The notes beneath the pieces were generated by a model. That model saw only the letters and a list, made by a program, of their open reading frames with translations. It did not search any database and was not told where the DNA came from. Positions 42,718 to 52,176 of a stretch of 64,000 nt of DNA are shown here, one piece after another. Origin of the DNA: Candidatus Latescibacterota bacterium. Its GTDB lineage: Bacteria > Latescibacterota > UBA2968 > UBA8231. Where the stretch lies: positions 62,001 to 126,000 of the forward strand of contig JAJDUT010000080.1 of NCBI GenBank assembly GCA_022826515.1, written 5' to 3'. The translations under genes were made by a program, and so were the position numbers. Numbering within the stretch: position 1 is the stretch's first letter; the number at the start of each line of letters is the position of its first letter.

Positions 42718-45126
42718 ATGAAAGTGTGCTGTAGCTTCACGGCATTGGTCTTCTTGCTGGGAGCCGTAGCTGTTTCGGCCCAACAAGATGCGTCCACAGC
42801 CGACAGGACCCTAGCTCCTTTCTTCTTCGTCGATACCGATGATCCGTCCGTGGACCAACTGCCGCTCAAGTCGGTGGCCGCCCAGGTCCACATTGCCGGG
42901 GTCATCGCCGACGTGACCATTGAGCAGGTGTACCGCAACGAAGGCACCCGACCGCTCGAAGCTATTTACATATTTCCAGCCTCGACCCGAGCCGCAGTGT
43001 ACGGCATGGTGATGCACACCGGCGATCGCGAAATCATCGCCGAAATCCGCGAGCGCGAGCAGGCCCGGCGGGAATACGAAGAGGCACGCGAACTGGGGCA
43101 GACCGCTTCCCTTCTTGAGCAGGAACGTACCAACGTTTTCAAGATGAACGTGGCCAATATCCTGCCGGGCGACTCCATCGCCGTGCGCCTGTCTTATACG
43201 GAATTATTGGTGCCCACGGAAAAACAGTACGAATTCGTCCTTCCTACCGTGGTTGGCCCGCGCTATTCCCCCGAGGCGGTCAATGAAATTCTGGGGTCAG
43301 GCGGTGGAGAGCGCATTCCCCACCTGCACGAGGGCGAAGATCCCAACTACACCTATGCGATCGAGATGACTCTGGCCGCCGGCTTGCCCATCCAAGCCTA
43401 CGACTGCCCCACCCACGAAGTAATCATCGAGAAGGACACCTCGGATGAATTGCGCCTGACTCTGGATCCAGCGGGCGGTTTTGGCGGCAACCGCGATTTC
43501 ATTTTGCGCTATCAGCTAGCCGGCCAACAAGTCGAGTCGGGTCTGCTGTTATACGAGGGGGAAAAAGAGAATTTCTTTTTGCTCATGGCGCAGCCGCCCG
43601 CCCGTCCAGAGCTGAGCCAGATCCCGCCGCGCGAGTACATCTTTTTGGTCGATGTATCCGGCTCCATGGACGGCTTCCCTCTCTCAGTATCAAAGAGCCT
43701 GATGAAAAATCTGCTCGGCCAGTTGCGTCCTGAGGATCGCTTTAACATCGTGCTTTTCGCCGGCAGAGCTGCGGTCTTGAGCGACCGCTCGCTGCCGGCC
43801 ACTCAGGAGAATCTCGACCAGGCTTGGGCCCTCGTTGACGGACAACAGGGCGCCGGTAGTACCGAGTTGCTCGTCGGGCTCAACCGGGCTTTTGGTCTGC
43901 CTTTGGTCGGCGAGGGCTATGCCCGCATCGTCGCGGTGCTCACCGATGGTTTCATAGATTTTGAAGCAGACGCCTTTAAGCTGGTGCGCCAGCGCTTGGG
44001 CCAAGCCAGTTTATTTGCCTTTGGCATTGGTTCGTCGGTCAACCGCTTCGCCATTGAGGGCCTCGCCCGGGCCGGCCAAGGCGAGCCTTTTGTGGTACTG
44101 GAAGAGGGGCAGGCCCCCGACGAAGCCGCCCGCTTCCAGACCTATATCAGCACTCCCATTCTCACCCAAGTAGAGGCGGGCTTCGAAGGCTTTGACGCGT
44201 ATGAAGTGGAGCCGGCCTTCATCCCCGATATGCTGGCTGATCGGCCGATCGTCGTCTTTGGCAAGTGGCGCGGCGCGGCTGCCGGCACGGTGTTGTTGGG
44301 GGGCCGCACCGGGGACCAAGCGTACGATGCCCAATTCGACGTATCTACCGTCCAAGCCAAGCCCACCAACAGAGCCCTGCGCTATTTGTGGGCACGCCAC
44401 CGCATTGACCAATTGAGCTACGATGAACAGCTCAGTTACAGCGATGCCCTGCGTCCCCAGATCACACAGCTAGGCTTGGACTACAACCTGCTCACCAAGT
44501 ACACCTCCTTTGTCGCCATCGACCGCCGCATCCGCAACGAGGACGGTCTGGAGACCGTGTCGGTGCCCTTGCCTCTGCCCGAAGGCGTCGAGGACTCGGC
44601 TGTGGGAGGTGGGTTCGGTACTACTGCGGTGGAGGACGAATTTGAAATGGCGACTTGGCTCGACCGATCTTTTTACCGTCAAGACGCCTTGTGGATTGAT
44701 ACAGCGTTCCAGTTGGGCATGCCCATTGTCGAGGTCGGTTTCGGTGCTTTAGGCCCGGATGCGTTGGCACCTTTTGTTGGGTTGGGTCTGGATATGTTGG
44801 TGGTGATTGAGGGGCAAGCGTACCGGTTACACGCCGAGGCTGCCCGCCCGGCTATGCAGCAGAACATGCCCAACCCCTTCAATGCCTCCACGATAATCTC
44901 CTTCCAAATCCCCGCCAACATGGCCGGTCCTACGCGCTTGGTCATCTACAACCTAACCGGCCAGATCGTGCGCGTGTTGACCGATGGCCATCTTGCGGCT
45001 GGGGCGCATGTACTAGCTTGGGACGGCAGGGACGAGAGTGGTCAAGAGGCGGCCAGCGGCGTTTATATCTACCGCCTAGAAGGCACGTCCTTCGCCATCA
45101 CTCGCCGCATGATGTTGCTGCGGTAA
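42718..45126 (+). CDS. Exported VIT-VWA protein with FlgD-like C-terminal sorting tail
   Basis: 802 residues. A signal peptide (MKVCCSFTALVFLLGAVAVSAQ) is followed by a VIT domain (about 35-185) and a von Willebrand A domain (about 300-470) with MIDAS DVSGSMDGF. The C-terminal about 80 residues (NMPNPFNASTIISFQI, then GQIVRVLTDG and GVYIYRLEG) resemble FlgD-like Ig/T9SS type A sorting domains of FCB bacteria. It may be a secreted or cell-surface metal-dependent adhesin similar to inter-alpha-inhibitor proteins. RBS AGAGAGGTG precedes the ATG. Confidence 0.88.
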   Translation: MKVCCSFTALVFLLGAVAVSAQQDASTADRTLAPFFFVDTDDPSVDQLPLKSVAAQVHIAGVIADVTIEQVYRNEGTRPLEAIYIFPASTRAAVYGMVMHTGDREIIAEIREREQARREYEEARELGQTASLLEQERTNVFKMNVANILPGDSIAVRLSYTELLVPTEKQYEFVLPTVVGPRYSPEAVNEILGSGGGERIPHLHEGEDPNYTYAIEMTLAAGLPIQAYDCPTHEVIIEKDTSDELRLTLDPAGGFGGNRDFILRYQLAGQQVESGLLLYEGEKENFFLLMAQPPARPELSQIPPREYIFLVDVSGSMDGFPLSVSKSLMKNLLGQLRPEDRFNIVLFAGRAAVLSDRSLPATQENLDQAWALVDGQQGAGSTELLVGLNRAFGLPLVGEGYARIVAVLTDGFIDFEADAFKLVRQRLGQASLFAFGIGSSVNRFAIEGLARAGQGEPFVVLEEGQAPDEAARFQTYISTPILTQVEAGFEGFDAYEVEPAFIPDMLADRPIVVFGKWRGAAAGTVLLGGRTGDQAYDAQFDVSTVQAKPTNRALRYLWARHRIDQLSYDEQLSYSDALRPQITQLGLDYNLLTKYTSFVAIDRRIRNEDGLETVSVPLPLPEGVEDSAVGGGFGTTAVEDEFEMATWLDRSFYRQDALWIDTAFQLGMPIVEVGFGALGPDALAPFVGLGLDMLVVIEGQAYRLHAEAARPAMQQNMPNPFNASTIISFQIPANMAGPTRLVIYNLTGQIVRVLTDGHLAAGAHVLAWDGRDESGQEAASGVYIYRLEGTSFAITRRMMLLR

Positions 45127-45143
45127 AATTAGCACTGGAAGGA

Positions 45144-45181
45144 GCCGCCTGCGACTGAAGGTACATCCAGTCGCGGGCGGC
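45144..45181. terminator. Strong hairpin after the VIT-VWA gene
   Basis: A 14-bp stem (45144-45157 with 45168-45181, one wobble pair) with a 10-base loop, 18 bases after the stop codon. No T-run follows. Likely an mRNA end or stabilising structure. Confidence 0.55.
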
Positions 45182-45382
45182 CTATCGTTGATACCTCTGC
45201 ATACCCGTAGAACCGCGAGACTCCTCCATCGGTTACGACATCTTCGAAGGCCCAAACGAAAAAGCTCGTCTTGTGCAATTATCGCCGAGATTGACCGCCT
45301 CTGGGCAGGTATCTATTATTGCAACTTCTCAAGTATTGAAACGACAGAAGATGTACTCTGCAAACGAAGAAAGCTGGCCACA

Positions 45383-47227
45383 ATGCTGCTTAATTTCATC
45401 CCCCTCCGATCCCTCTATCGAATAGGTTGCCTCATGGTCATTTCCGCCGGACTTACCGCGGCCGACACCTTGCCCGACGGGCCGAGCCTGCTCCTCGAAG
45501 ACCGCGACGGACGAGCCTATGTCGCTGTCCTCGGCTCCGAGGGGATCGTCGCCCGCAACGCCCCTGATGACGCCGACACTTGGGAGGTCGTCGCCGAAGG
45601 GCGCGTCCAAGGTCTGCAAATTGCTCCCGACGGGGATGTGTGGATAGCCCGCGACGACGAGGTTCTGCGCTACCCGCGTCAGGGGGGCGAGCCGGTTTCT
45701 CGGACGCCTTCCTTCCTGGTCCAAGGGTCGCCGGGACCGTTGCTGGCGACGCGGTGGGGCGATGTTTGGTGTGCCGGGTGCGGTGCTGTGCGTCGGGGTG
45801 ATGCCATGTTTGAGGCCGCGCCGATCGCCCCAACCGGGTGGAAGATCACGCCAGTGTGCGACGATCCTTTCGGCAATGTGTGGGCTATTGCTGACGATGG
45901 CCAGCGGCGGGATGTCGCCGTTCTGACGGACCAACGTCCCCACGGCTGGCAGCGACTCGACCTGCCTGCGGATCAACTCGCCGGCTCTTGGCGGGGGGCT
46001 GTTACCGACGACGCTGGCTTTGTCTGGGTGGCCTTGGAGGCTTCCGTCCTGCGCGTCGATCCTCGCTCGGCTGGGCCTCATCGCTCCTTTGCCAACCCCG
46101 TCGATGCCCGCATCACCGCGATTGCGCGTGGCGGCGATCAGGTCGTAGTTGGCTTTGCCGATGGCAGCTTGCGCGAACTGGCTGTGAACGCCGACGGTCC
46201 GCCGACTTGGCGGGAGATTCAGAAGAGCGGGGATGGTCCGGTGCAGGCGCTGCTGCACGCTCGCTCTGGCAGTCTTTGGGTGTTGAGGGCGGGGAAAGTC
46301 CAGCGTCTCGCAGATCTTGAGCAGGCTTGGCACGAGCACTGGGACGAGCAGCCGAGGATGCCAGCGGGCAACCACGACCACATCTTTGCCCGCATCGGCG
46401 ACCGCCTGTACACCGCCGGGGGCAAGACCTTCTTCGGTTGGCCCGCGGCGGAGTGGGTAAATCTCGACCACGTGTGGTCCTATCACATTCCCTCGGGCAC
46501 GTGGCGCGTGGAGCCGCCCATGCTGGAACCGGGCAAGGCTTACTCCGGCATCGCCGCCCTCGACGACGAGCTATGGCTCTTGGGAGGTCTCTTCCGCGCT
46601 GGCGGTGGGACGCGGGCGACGGAGACCGTCGAAATTTTTGATCCCCGCACGCGGAGCTATCGCCTCGGCCCGCCGCTACCGCGCAAAGCAGGGCAAGTGG
46701 TGGCCCTCACCGTCAACGACCGGTTGTACGCCGTGGGCGGTGCCGACGACGAAAGCCCGACGACAGAGGTACTGAGCATTGGAGTTGGGGAGACAAGTTG
46801 GCGGGTTGATGCCCCCGCGCCCGGCCCGGTGTTTCAGGCGAGCGGCTGTGTGCTAAATGGCAAAATCTACATTGCCGCCGGCCCCGCGTCCCAATGTACG
46901 GGCCTGTTCGTCTATGACCCCGAACAGGATAGTTGGGGCCAAATCGAGCATCCGTCGCGTCCTCCCGGCGCTCCGCTATGCACGGCCTTCAACGGCAGCG
47001 TCTGGGTCATGGGTGGACGAGGGGCCAAAAGCGGCCAGACAGCGAGTTTTGCCTACACACCGGCTACCGGCCAGTGGTATCGCGGTCCCGACTTGCCCTC
47101 GCCGGTTAGCTGGGCTGCGGCTGCTGTTGTCAACGGCCGCCTGTTGATCGCCGGTGGTGCGTACCGCGACGAGCGGGTCGGCGATTTCTTCAACACCGAC
47201 CGCGTGTTCCTGCTGCGCGATAGGTAA
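45383..47227 (+). CDS. Exported beta-propeller (kelch-repeat) protein
   Basis: 614 residues from ATG at 45383, chosen because it begins a signal peptide (LLNFIPLRSLYRIGCLMVISAGLTAA); an in-frame codon at 45188 would add a non-secretory N-terminus. The N-terminal half has repeated strands resembling ligand-binding propellers (GDVWIARDDEVLRYP, GNVWAIADDGQ). Residues about 330-610 are kelch repeats, e.g. DRLYAVGGADDESPTTEV, NGKIYIAAG and NGRLLIAGGAYRDE. Likely periplasmic or surface protein; binding partner unknown. It precedes the TonB receptor gene. Confidence 0.78.
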   Translation: MLLNFIPLRSLYRIGCLMVISAGLTAADTLPDGPSLLLEDRDGRAYVAVLGSEGIVARNAPDDADTWEVVAEGRVQGLQIAPDGDVWIARDDEVLRYPRQGGEPVSRTPSFLVQGSPGPLLATRWGDVWCAGCGAVRRGDAMFEAAPIAPTGWKITPVCDDPFGNVWAIADDGQRRDVAVLTDQRPHGWQRLDLPADQLAGSWRGAVTDDAGFVWVALEASVLRVDPRSAGPHRSFANPVDARITAIARGGDQVVVGFADGSLRELAVNADGPPTWREIQKSGDGPVQALLHARSGSLWVLRAGKVQRLADLEQAWHEHWDEQPRMPAGNHDHIFARIGDRLYTAGGKTFFGWPAAEWVNLDHVWSYHIPSGTWRVEPPMLEPGKAYSGIAALDDELWLLGGLFRAGGGTRATETVEIFDPRTRSYRLGPPLPRKAGQVVALTVNDRLYAVGGADDESPTTEVLSIGVGETSWRVDAPAPGPVFQASGCVLNGKIYIAAGPASQCTGLFVYDPEQDSWGQIEHPSRPPGAPLCTAFNGSVWVMGGRGAKSGQTASFAYTPATGQWYRGPDLPSPVSWAAAAVVNGRLLIAGGAYRDERVGDFFNTDRVFLLRDR

Positions 47228-47436
47228 TCCTCAAAGCTACGGCAACCGCTTTTCGACGCCGACGTTAGGCGTCAAACTAAGTTGGACTCCATCCGGTGCA
47301 ACGCCGCCCGTCCTTTTGATTTTTTTTCTCATAATGACGATTTTTGCGTTTAAGGCGGTCCCCTTAGGCTATCCCCAGAATATGAGCGGCCTGAAGGTCG
47401 TTACCTCCCGGTAAATCCGATAAGGAGAAGTAGATA

Positions 47437-49812
47437 ATGCGCAGTATGGTCTATTTGTCGATGCTAGCGACTTTGCTAGTCGTCCATCCTATAACAGCCC
47501 AGCCAGCAGCCCAGCTAAGTGGCAAGATAACCGATGCGGCCACCGGCGAGCCGCTGCCCGGAGCCAACATTCGCCTCGTCGATACCCTGCTGGGGGCGGT
47601 CACGGATTTGGAAGGTCAGTTCGTATTGCCGGCCGTGCCTGCGGGCACTCACCAAGTGGAAATCAGTATGATCGGTTATGCCGCTCGCACCGAGACCTTG
47701 CAGGTGGCTTCTGGCGAGCAAGCTCGCTTGACCGCGGCCCTGACTCCCAGCCCCGTACACATGGGCGAAATGCTGATCCAAGCCGACCGGGCCTTTTCCG
47801 CGGCCTCCTCGCGGGCGGTGCGCCAATTTGACTTGCAAACCCGGCCCAATCGCACGGCCCATCAGATGCTGCAATTGACCCCCGGCCTCATCATCGCCCA
47901 ACACGCTGGCGGCGGCAAAGCCGAACAGATTTTTCTGCGCGGTTTTGACGCCGACCACGGCACGGACGTGGCCATTTCGGTGGATGGGGTGCCCGTGAAT
48001 ATGGTCTCCCACGGCCACGGGCAAGGCTACGCCGACCTGCACTTCCTCATTCCCGAAGTCGTCGAGCGACTGGACGTCAAGAAAGGGCCGTACTTTGCCG
48101 AATTCGGCAATTTGGCTACGGCCGGGGCTATCGCCTACCGCACCCGCGATCACCTCGACGGCAACGCCATTCACCTCGAAGGGGGTGGGTTCAATACGGC
48201 CGAGTACACCATGCTCTATCAGATTCCGCTGGCCGATACCGAGCAAAGTGCCTATTTCGCGGGCAAGTACTACCACACCGATGGCCCGGTCAATCGGCCC
48301 CAGGGCCTGCAGCGCCTCAATCTCTTCGGCAAGTACCACAACCACCTCTCCGACCGCTCCACCCTTACCTTGACCACCAGCGGGTTTAGTTCGGCTTGGG
48401 ACGCCTCCGGGCAGATCCCACAACGGGCCATAGAACAGGGCCTCATTGACCGCTGGGGTGCTATTGATGATCTGGAAGGAGGTACCACCGGCCGCCAAGA
48501 TTTCCACGTCAATTTCCACGTTCAAGAGGCCGGCACAAGCACCTTTGATCTGCAGGCCTACTTGGTTAGCTATCAGTTTAAGCTGTTTTCCAACTTCACC
48601 TTCTTCCTCGACGACCCCGAGCGCGGCGACACCATCGAACAGACCGATGATCGCCAAGTTACCGGGATCAACAGCCGGTATTCCTTCTTCCACAACTGGG
48701 GGCCGTACTTGGCTCATACCTCGATAGGGGGCGGTCTGCGCGCAGATAATGCGGCCGTGGGTTTGTGGAAAAGCCCCGACCGCCAACGCCTAGCGTCGCT
48801 GGTCAATGCCGATGTGGTGGAGCGCAACCTGTTCCTGTGGGTCCAAGAGGAACTTGCCCTCACCCCGCGCTTGAAAATGATCCTAGGGCTGCGCGGCGAT
48901 TATTTCACCTTCAATGTTGACGACCACCGCGAAGGGTTTCCCAGCGAGTTGCCCCACGCTTCGGGCTTTGCCCAAGCCTCCATACTCAGCCCGAAAGCAA
49001 CCTTGGTGTATAGCCCCAGCCGCGTCGTGGATCTTTTTGCCAATGTCGGCACTGGCTTCCATTCCAACGACGCCCGCAACAACGTCATCGACGCCCGGGC
49101 CTCGCAAATCCGTCGGGTCATGCGGCGCGATGGGCACAGCGAGGCCGACGTTGCCGTTGAGTTAGCGGGACGCTACATCGATCCGGGCCACCTTGAAGAA
49201 GGGACCTTGCCGCGGGCGGTGGGGGCCGAAACCGGCCTGCGGACTCGGTTGTTTGAGCGGCTGAACGTGGGAGCGGCTCTGTGGTGGCTGGATCTAGAGA
49301 GCGAATTCGTTTTTGTCGGCGATGCCGGCACTACCGAGGCCAGCGGAAGAACTCGGCGGGCAGGGCTGGATCTGGAAGCCCGTCTGCAACTGCATCCGTG
49401 GCTGTGGGCCGATGTGGACCTCAATCTCGCTCGGGGTGAGGCCGTGGACGAACCCAACGACGCCAATGAGATCCCGCTGGCCCCCCAACGTACCTCTACC
49501 GGAGGCTTGACTTGGTACCATCCCAATGGCGTAGAAGGCGGCTTGCGCTACCGCCACATCGGCGACCGGCCCGCCAACGAGGACGGCAGTATCACGGCCG
49601 AAGGCTACACTGTCGTCGATTTCAACGGAGCCTATCGCCTCGGGGCTTGGCGGTTCAATTTGGGCGTAGAGAACGTGCTGAATACAACGTGGAACGAGGC
49701 CCAATTCGACACTGAATCGCGGCTGCGGGACGAAGAGGAACCTGTTTCGGAGATCCACTTCACCCCAGGGAATCCCATCAATTTGTGGCTGGGGGCGAGT
49801 TTTTCGTTCTAA
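47437..49812 (+). CDS. TonB-dependent outer membrane receptor
   Basis: 791 residues. Signal peptide (ends ITAQ), then a carboxypeptidase regulatory-like domain (about residues 27-105, GKITDAATGEPLPGANIRL), plug domain (about 120-240: QIFLRGFDADHGTDVAISVDG, VKKGPYFAEFGN) and a 22-strand barrel ending in Phe (LGASFSF). RBS AAGGAG. Imports siderophores, sugars or cobalamin with TonB-ExbBD energy. The preceding 209-base gap has an 8-base T-run near 47322 but no clear hairpin. The substrate is not indicated by neighbours. Confidence 0.9.
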   Translation: MRSMVYLSMLATLLVVHPITAQPAAQLSGKITDAATGEPLPGANIRLVDTLLGAVTDLEGQFVLPAVPAGTHQVEISMIGYAARTETLQVASGEQARLTAALTPSPVHMGEMLIQADRAFSAASSRAVRQFDLQTRPNRTAHQMLQLTPGLIIAQHAGGGKAEQIFLRGFDADHGTDVAISVDGVPVNMVSHGHGQGYADLHFLIPEVVERLDVKKGPYFAEFGNLATAGAIAYRTRDHLDGNAIHLEGGGFNTAEYTMLYQIPLADTEQSAYFAGKYYHTDGPVNRPQGLQRLNLFGKYHNHLSDRSTLTLTTSGFSSAWDASGQIPQRAIEQGLIDRWGAIDDLEGGTTGRQDFHVNFHVQEAGTSTFDLQAYLVSYQFKLFSNFTFFLDDPERGDTIEQTDDRQVTGINSRYSFFHNWGPYLAHTSIGGGLRADNAAVGLWKSPDRQRLASLVNADVVERNLFLWVQEELALTPRLKMILGLRGDYFTFNVDDHREGFPSELPHASGFAQASILSPKATLVYSPSRVVDLFANVGTGFHSNDARNNVIDARASQIRRVMRRDGHSEADVAVELAGRYIDPGHLEEGTLPRAVGAETGLRTRLFERLNVGAALWWLDLESEFVFVGDAGTTEASGRTRRAGLDLEARLQLHPWLWADVDLNLARGEAVDEPNDANEIPLAPQRTSTGGLTWYHPNGVEGGLRYRHIGDRPANEDGSITAEGYTVVDFNGAYRLGAWRFNLGVENVLNTTWNEAQFDTESRLRDEEEPVSEIHFTPGNPINLWLGASFSF

Positions 49813-49865
49813 GTGCGGAATCCCGTAGGTTCGGGCGTACTTCGATTAGGCTATATTTTTGTCCG

Positions 49866-49900
49866 GTATAACGCTTGTCGTTCAACGACAAGCGTTATAC
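49866..49900. promoter_or_regulatory. Perfect 16-bp inverted repeat, likely higBA operator
   Basis: Arms GTATAACGCTTGTCGT and its exact complement, separated by three bases (TCA), ending 9 bases before the ATG of the higB-like gene. Long palindromes at this position are bound by HigA-type antitoxins, and the right arm holds a TATAC that could be a -10 element. A transcript would form a very stable hairpin. Confidence 0.7.
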
Positions 49901-49909
49901 ATTGTACGC

Positions 49910-50190
49910 ATGATACGATCCTTCAGAGATCGAGAAACCGAACGGATATTCCAGCGCATCCGATCGGGGAAGCTGCCCAGCGATATTCAGCGGACCGCCG
50001 TTCGCAAGCTTCGCATGCTCAATCGTTCCGTTACACTAGCTGATCTTCGAGTGCCACCAGCCAATCGCCTTGAAAAACTCCGCGGCGTCGGGCCGGCCAG
50101 TACAGTATCCGAATCAATGATCAATGGCGTATCTGTTTCACTTGGCGCAATGGCGATGCCTACAAAGTTGAGATTGTGGACTATCACTAG
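49910..50190 (+). pseudogene. higB: higB-type toxin gene, inactivated by a 1-base deletion
   Basis: The first frame from ATG 49910 encodes MIRSFRDRETERIF, RKLRMLNRSVTLADL and PANRLEKLRG, the HigB (RelE superfamily) front. It then loses similarity. The frame one base over (from about 50091) reads GQYSIRINDQWRICFTWRNG and AYKVEIVDYH, stopping at 50190, which is the normal HigB end with the catalytic-region residues. Adding one base between 50087 and 50088 (GGCG-TCGGG) restores a 94-residue toxin. The antitoxin gene 12 bases downstream is intact. Either the toxin is dead or the base is a sequencing error. Confidence 0.85.
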
Positions 50191-50202
50191 GGAGATAGAC
50201 GT

Positions 50203-50508
50203 ATGTGTGCTCAGAAATTGGCTCCTGTTCATCCGGGGGAAGTCTTGTTGGAAGAGTTCCTCAAGCCGATGAATCTCAGTCAGAACCACCTCGCGCTTTC
50301 CATCGGCGTACCACCCCGACGTATCAATGAGATCGTGTTAGGGAAAAGAGGCATTACTGCTGATACCGCTCTGAGACTCGCTCGCTACTTCAACATGTCC
50401 CCCCAATTCTGGATGGGCATTCAGATGGACTATGCACTGGATGTAGCAGAAGACGAACTAGCGGACCGCTTGGAGCGAGAGGTGCGGCCGCGCCTAGAGA
50501 GAGGATAG
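50203..50508 (+). CDS. higA: HigA-type antitoxin
   Basis: 101 residues. VHPGEVLLEEFLKPMNLSQ starts a HigA (XRE) helix-turn-helix with the recognition part SIGVPPRRINEIVLGKRGIT, followed by LRLARYFNMSPQFWMGIQMDYAL. It is in the normal HigB-HigA order and spacing. It should repress the promoter at the 16-bp palindrome upstream. Its toxin is frameshifted, so the antitoxin may act as an orphan regulator or protect against related toxins. Confidence 0.9.
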   Translation: MCAQKLAPVHPGEVLLEEFLKPMNLSQNHLALSIGVPPRRINEIVLGKRGITADTALRLARYFNMSPQFWMGIQMDYALDVAEDELADRLEREVRPRLERG

Positions 50509-50528
50509 GGCTATAATAGGGGGGTATT

Positions 50529-51161
50529 ATGAGCAAGATCAACACAGCGGTGATAACCGGACAACATGCCTTTGATGTGCCGGGATTTCACGGGTTGTTC
50601 AGGAGCATTCCCGAGATTGATTTTTATCTCCAGGATTTGGAGAACTTTGCGGCAGATGCCGGCAAAGTCCGGGAGCAATACGACGTCCTCGTATTCTACA
50701 ACTTTCATCGGCAGACGCCCGACGAGGGAAGAGTCCGGGAAGCCATTGAACAACTGGGTGAAAATCAGGCGGGTATATTGGTGTTGCACCATGCCATCCT
50801 TGCGTTTCCGCAGTGGCAACTGTGGTCGGATCTGTGCGGCATTCAAGATCGCAGTTTCGATTTCAAGGTTGGGCAAAACCTGCATGTTGACATCGCAGAT
50901 CCGCAGCATCCGATTCTCCGGGGATTGGCTCCGTGGGAAATGGTGGATGAGACTTATATCATGGCGGATCCGGGGGATGATAGTAATCTGTTGTTGACTA
51001 CCGATCACCCTGAGAGTATGAAAGTTTTAGCGTGGGCTCGGCAGTACAAGAACGCCCGCGTGTTTTGTTGTCAGTCAGGTCACGACAATCAGGTGTTTGC
51101 TGACCCAAATTTTCGCACGGTTATTGCTCGGGGAATTCAGTGGCTGGCGGGAAGAATCTAG
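50529..51161 (+). CDS. ThuA-like domain protein
   Basis: 210 residues, class I glutamine amidotransferase-like fold of the ThuA (trehalose utilisation) family: AVITGQHAFDVPGF, DVLVFYNFHRQTP, ILVLHHAILAFPQW, QNLHVDIADPQHPILRGL and the end FCCQSGHDNQVFADPNFRTVIARGIQWLAG. The catalytic Cys of amidotransferases is absent in the family (LHHA here). Starts 20 bases after higA and 7 bases before the next start, so it is in one operon with the MDR dehydrogenase. Sugar-related role. Confidence 0.85.
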   Translation: MSKINTAVITGQHAFDVPGFHGLFRSIPEIDFYLQDLENFAADAGKVREQYDVLVFYNFHRQTPDEGRVREAIEQLGENQAGILVLHHAILAFPQWQLWSDLCGIQDRSFDFKVGQNLHVDIADPQHPILRGLAPWEMVDETYIMADPGDDSNLLLTTDHPESMKVLAWARQYKNARVFCCQSGHDNQVFADPNFRTVIARGIQWLAGRI

Positions 51162-51168
51162 GGGCGGA

Positions 51169-52119
51169 ATGCGGACGTTGAGTATTCAAGGCCTACCTGA
51201 CAAGAGAAGGCAGAAAGTCCTCGTCCACGATTGGCCTGAGCCGGAGGGACCAACCGGCAACGAAGTCAAGACCGAGACGATCTACTCCGGGATAACAAAC
51301 GGCACCGAACGCAATCAACTGATTGGCGGCAACTACGCTCCCAAAGATGAACAACTGCCCACCGGCGGCAACGGCTACCAAAATGTGGGACGGGTGATCG
51401 AGGTGGGGCCCGACGTCAGCGAACTACAAATTGGGGATGTGCTGTATATGAGTGCCGTTCACGCAGAGTACGTCGTGATGTCAGAAGATGGCTTGCTCAT
51501 CAAGCTGCCCGACTCGACCGACCGCAAGGAGGCGGCGCTTTTCGGGATGACTAGTGTCGCCATGCGCACCTGCCGCAACGCCGAGTTGCAGGTGGGAGAA
51601 CGGGTGTTGATCGTGGGGGCTGGCATCATCGGTCAGGTCGCCGCACAGATTGCTACTGGCATGGGAGCGCGCGTCGCGCTTTGCGACATCAATGCCGACC
51701 GTCTGGAGCTTGCCGAGCAGATTGGTGCGGCTGAAACCGTGCTGAATGTTGCAGGGGACGGATGGGGAAAAGAGATCGCCGACGGGACGTTCGATGCGGT
51801 GATTGACTTTGCCGGCGTGCCGGGCATGGAGGATCAGCTTATCAGTGCTGTGCGCCAGCGCGGCAGGGTGGTGTTCATCGCGGGAAGGGATAAAGTGACC
51901 TATACCTTTAATCTCGGTCAGGGACGCGAGATTGAGCTAAAACAAAACAGTCATTTTGATCGCAATGACCTGCAGAATCTGTGTCGTCTGGTCGATCGAG
52001 GGTTGGTGAAGATTGCGCCCTTAATCCGCGATGTCGTCCCGGTGAGCGAAGCCAAGCGCATATATGACACGCTGCGGGATACGCCCGATAAATTGTTGGG
52101 GACGGTGTTTGTATGGTGA
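51169..52119 (+). CDS. Medium-chain (zinc-type) alcohol dehydrogenase-like protein
   Basis: 316 residues from ATG at 51169; an upstream in-frame start at 51097 lies in the ThuA gene. The MDR fold: GroES-like front (EGPTGNEVKTETIYSGITNGTE), QVGERVLIVGAGIIGQVAAQIATGMGARVAL as the nucleotide-binding Rossmann, and RGRVVFIAGR. The structural zinc cysteines are not seen and the catalytic zinc ligands are not obvious. Relatives oxidise sugars such as inositol or sorbitol; together with ThuA this hints at cyclitol or disaccharide metabolism. Convergent with the Fic gene. Confidence 0.83.
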   Translation: MRTLSIQGLPDKRRQKVLVHDWPEPEGPTGNEVKTETIYSGITNGTERNQLIGGNYAPKDEQLPTGGNGYQNVGRVIEVGPDVSELQIGDVLYMSAVHAEYVVMSEDGLLIKLPDSTDRKEAALFGMTSVAMRTCRNAELQVGERVLIVGAGIIGQVAAQIATGMGARVALCDINADRLELAEQIGAAETVLNVAGDGWGKEIADGTFDAVIDFAGVPGMEDQLISAVRQRGRVVFIAGRDKVTYTFNLGQGREIELKQNSHFDRNDLQNLCRLVDRGLVKIAPLIRDVVPVSEAKRIYDTLRDTPDKLLGTVFVW

Positions 52120-52176
52120 GGGGGGGGTTGGTCGTCGGCTACTGGACTTGCCCGAGGCGGCAAGGGCTATGACTCG

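Noticed and set aside
47154..47414. 86-codon frame before the TonB receptor
   Set aside because: Overlaps the end of the kelch gene, with low-complexity tail and no family similarity.
47515..48786. 423-codon minus-strand frame opposite the TonB receptor
   Set aside because: Shadow of the receptor gene; no motif or ribosome binding site.
52147..52164. CTTGCC/GGCAAG hairpin between the MDR and Fic genes as terminator
   Set aside because: Only six base pairs and no T-run; may be chance.
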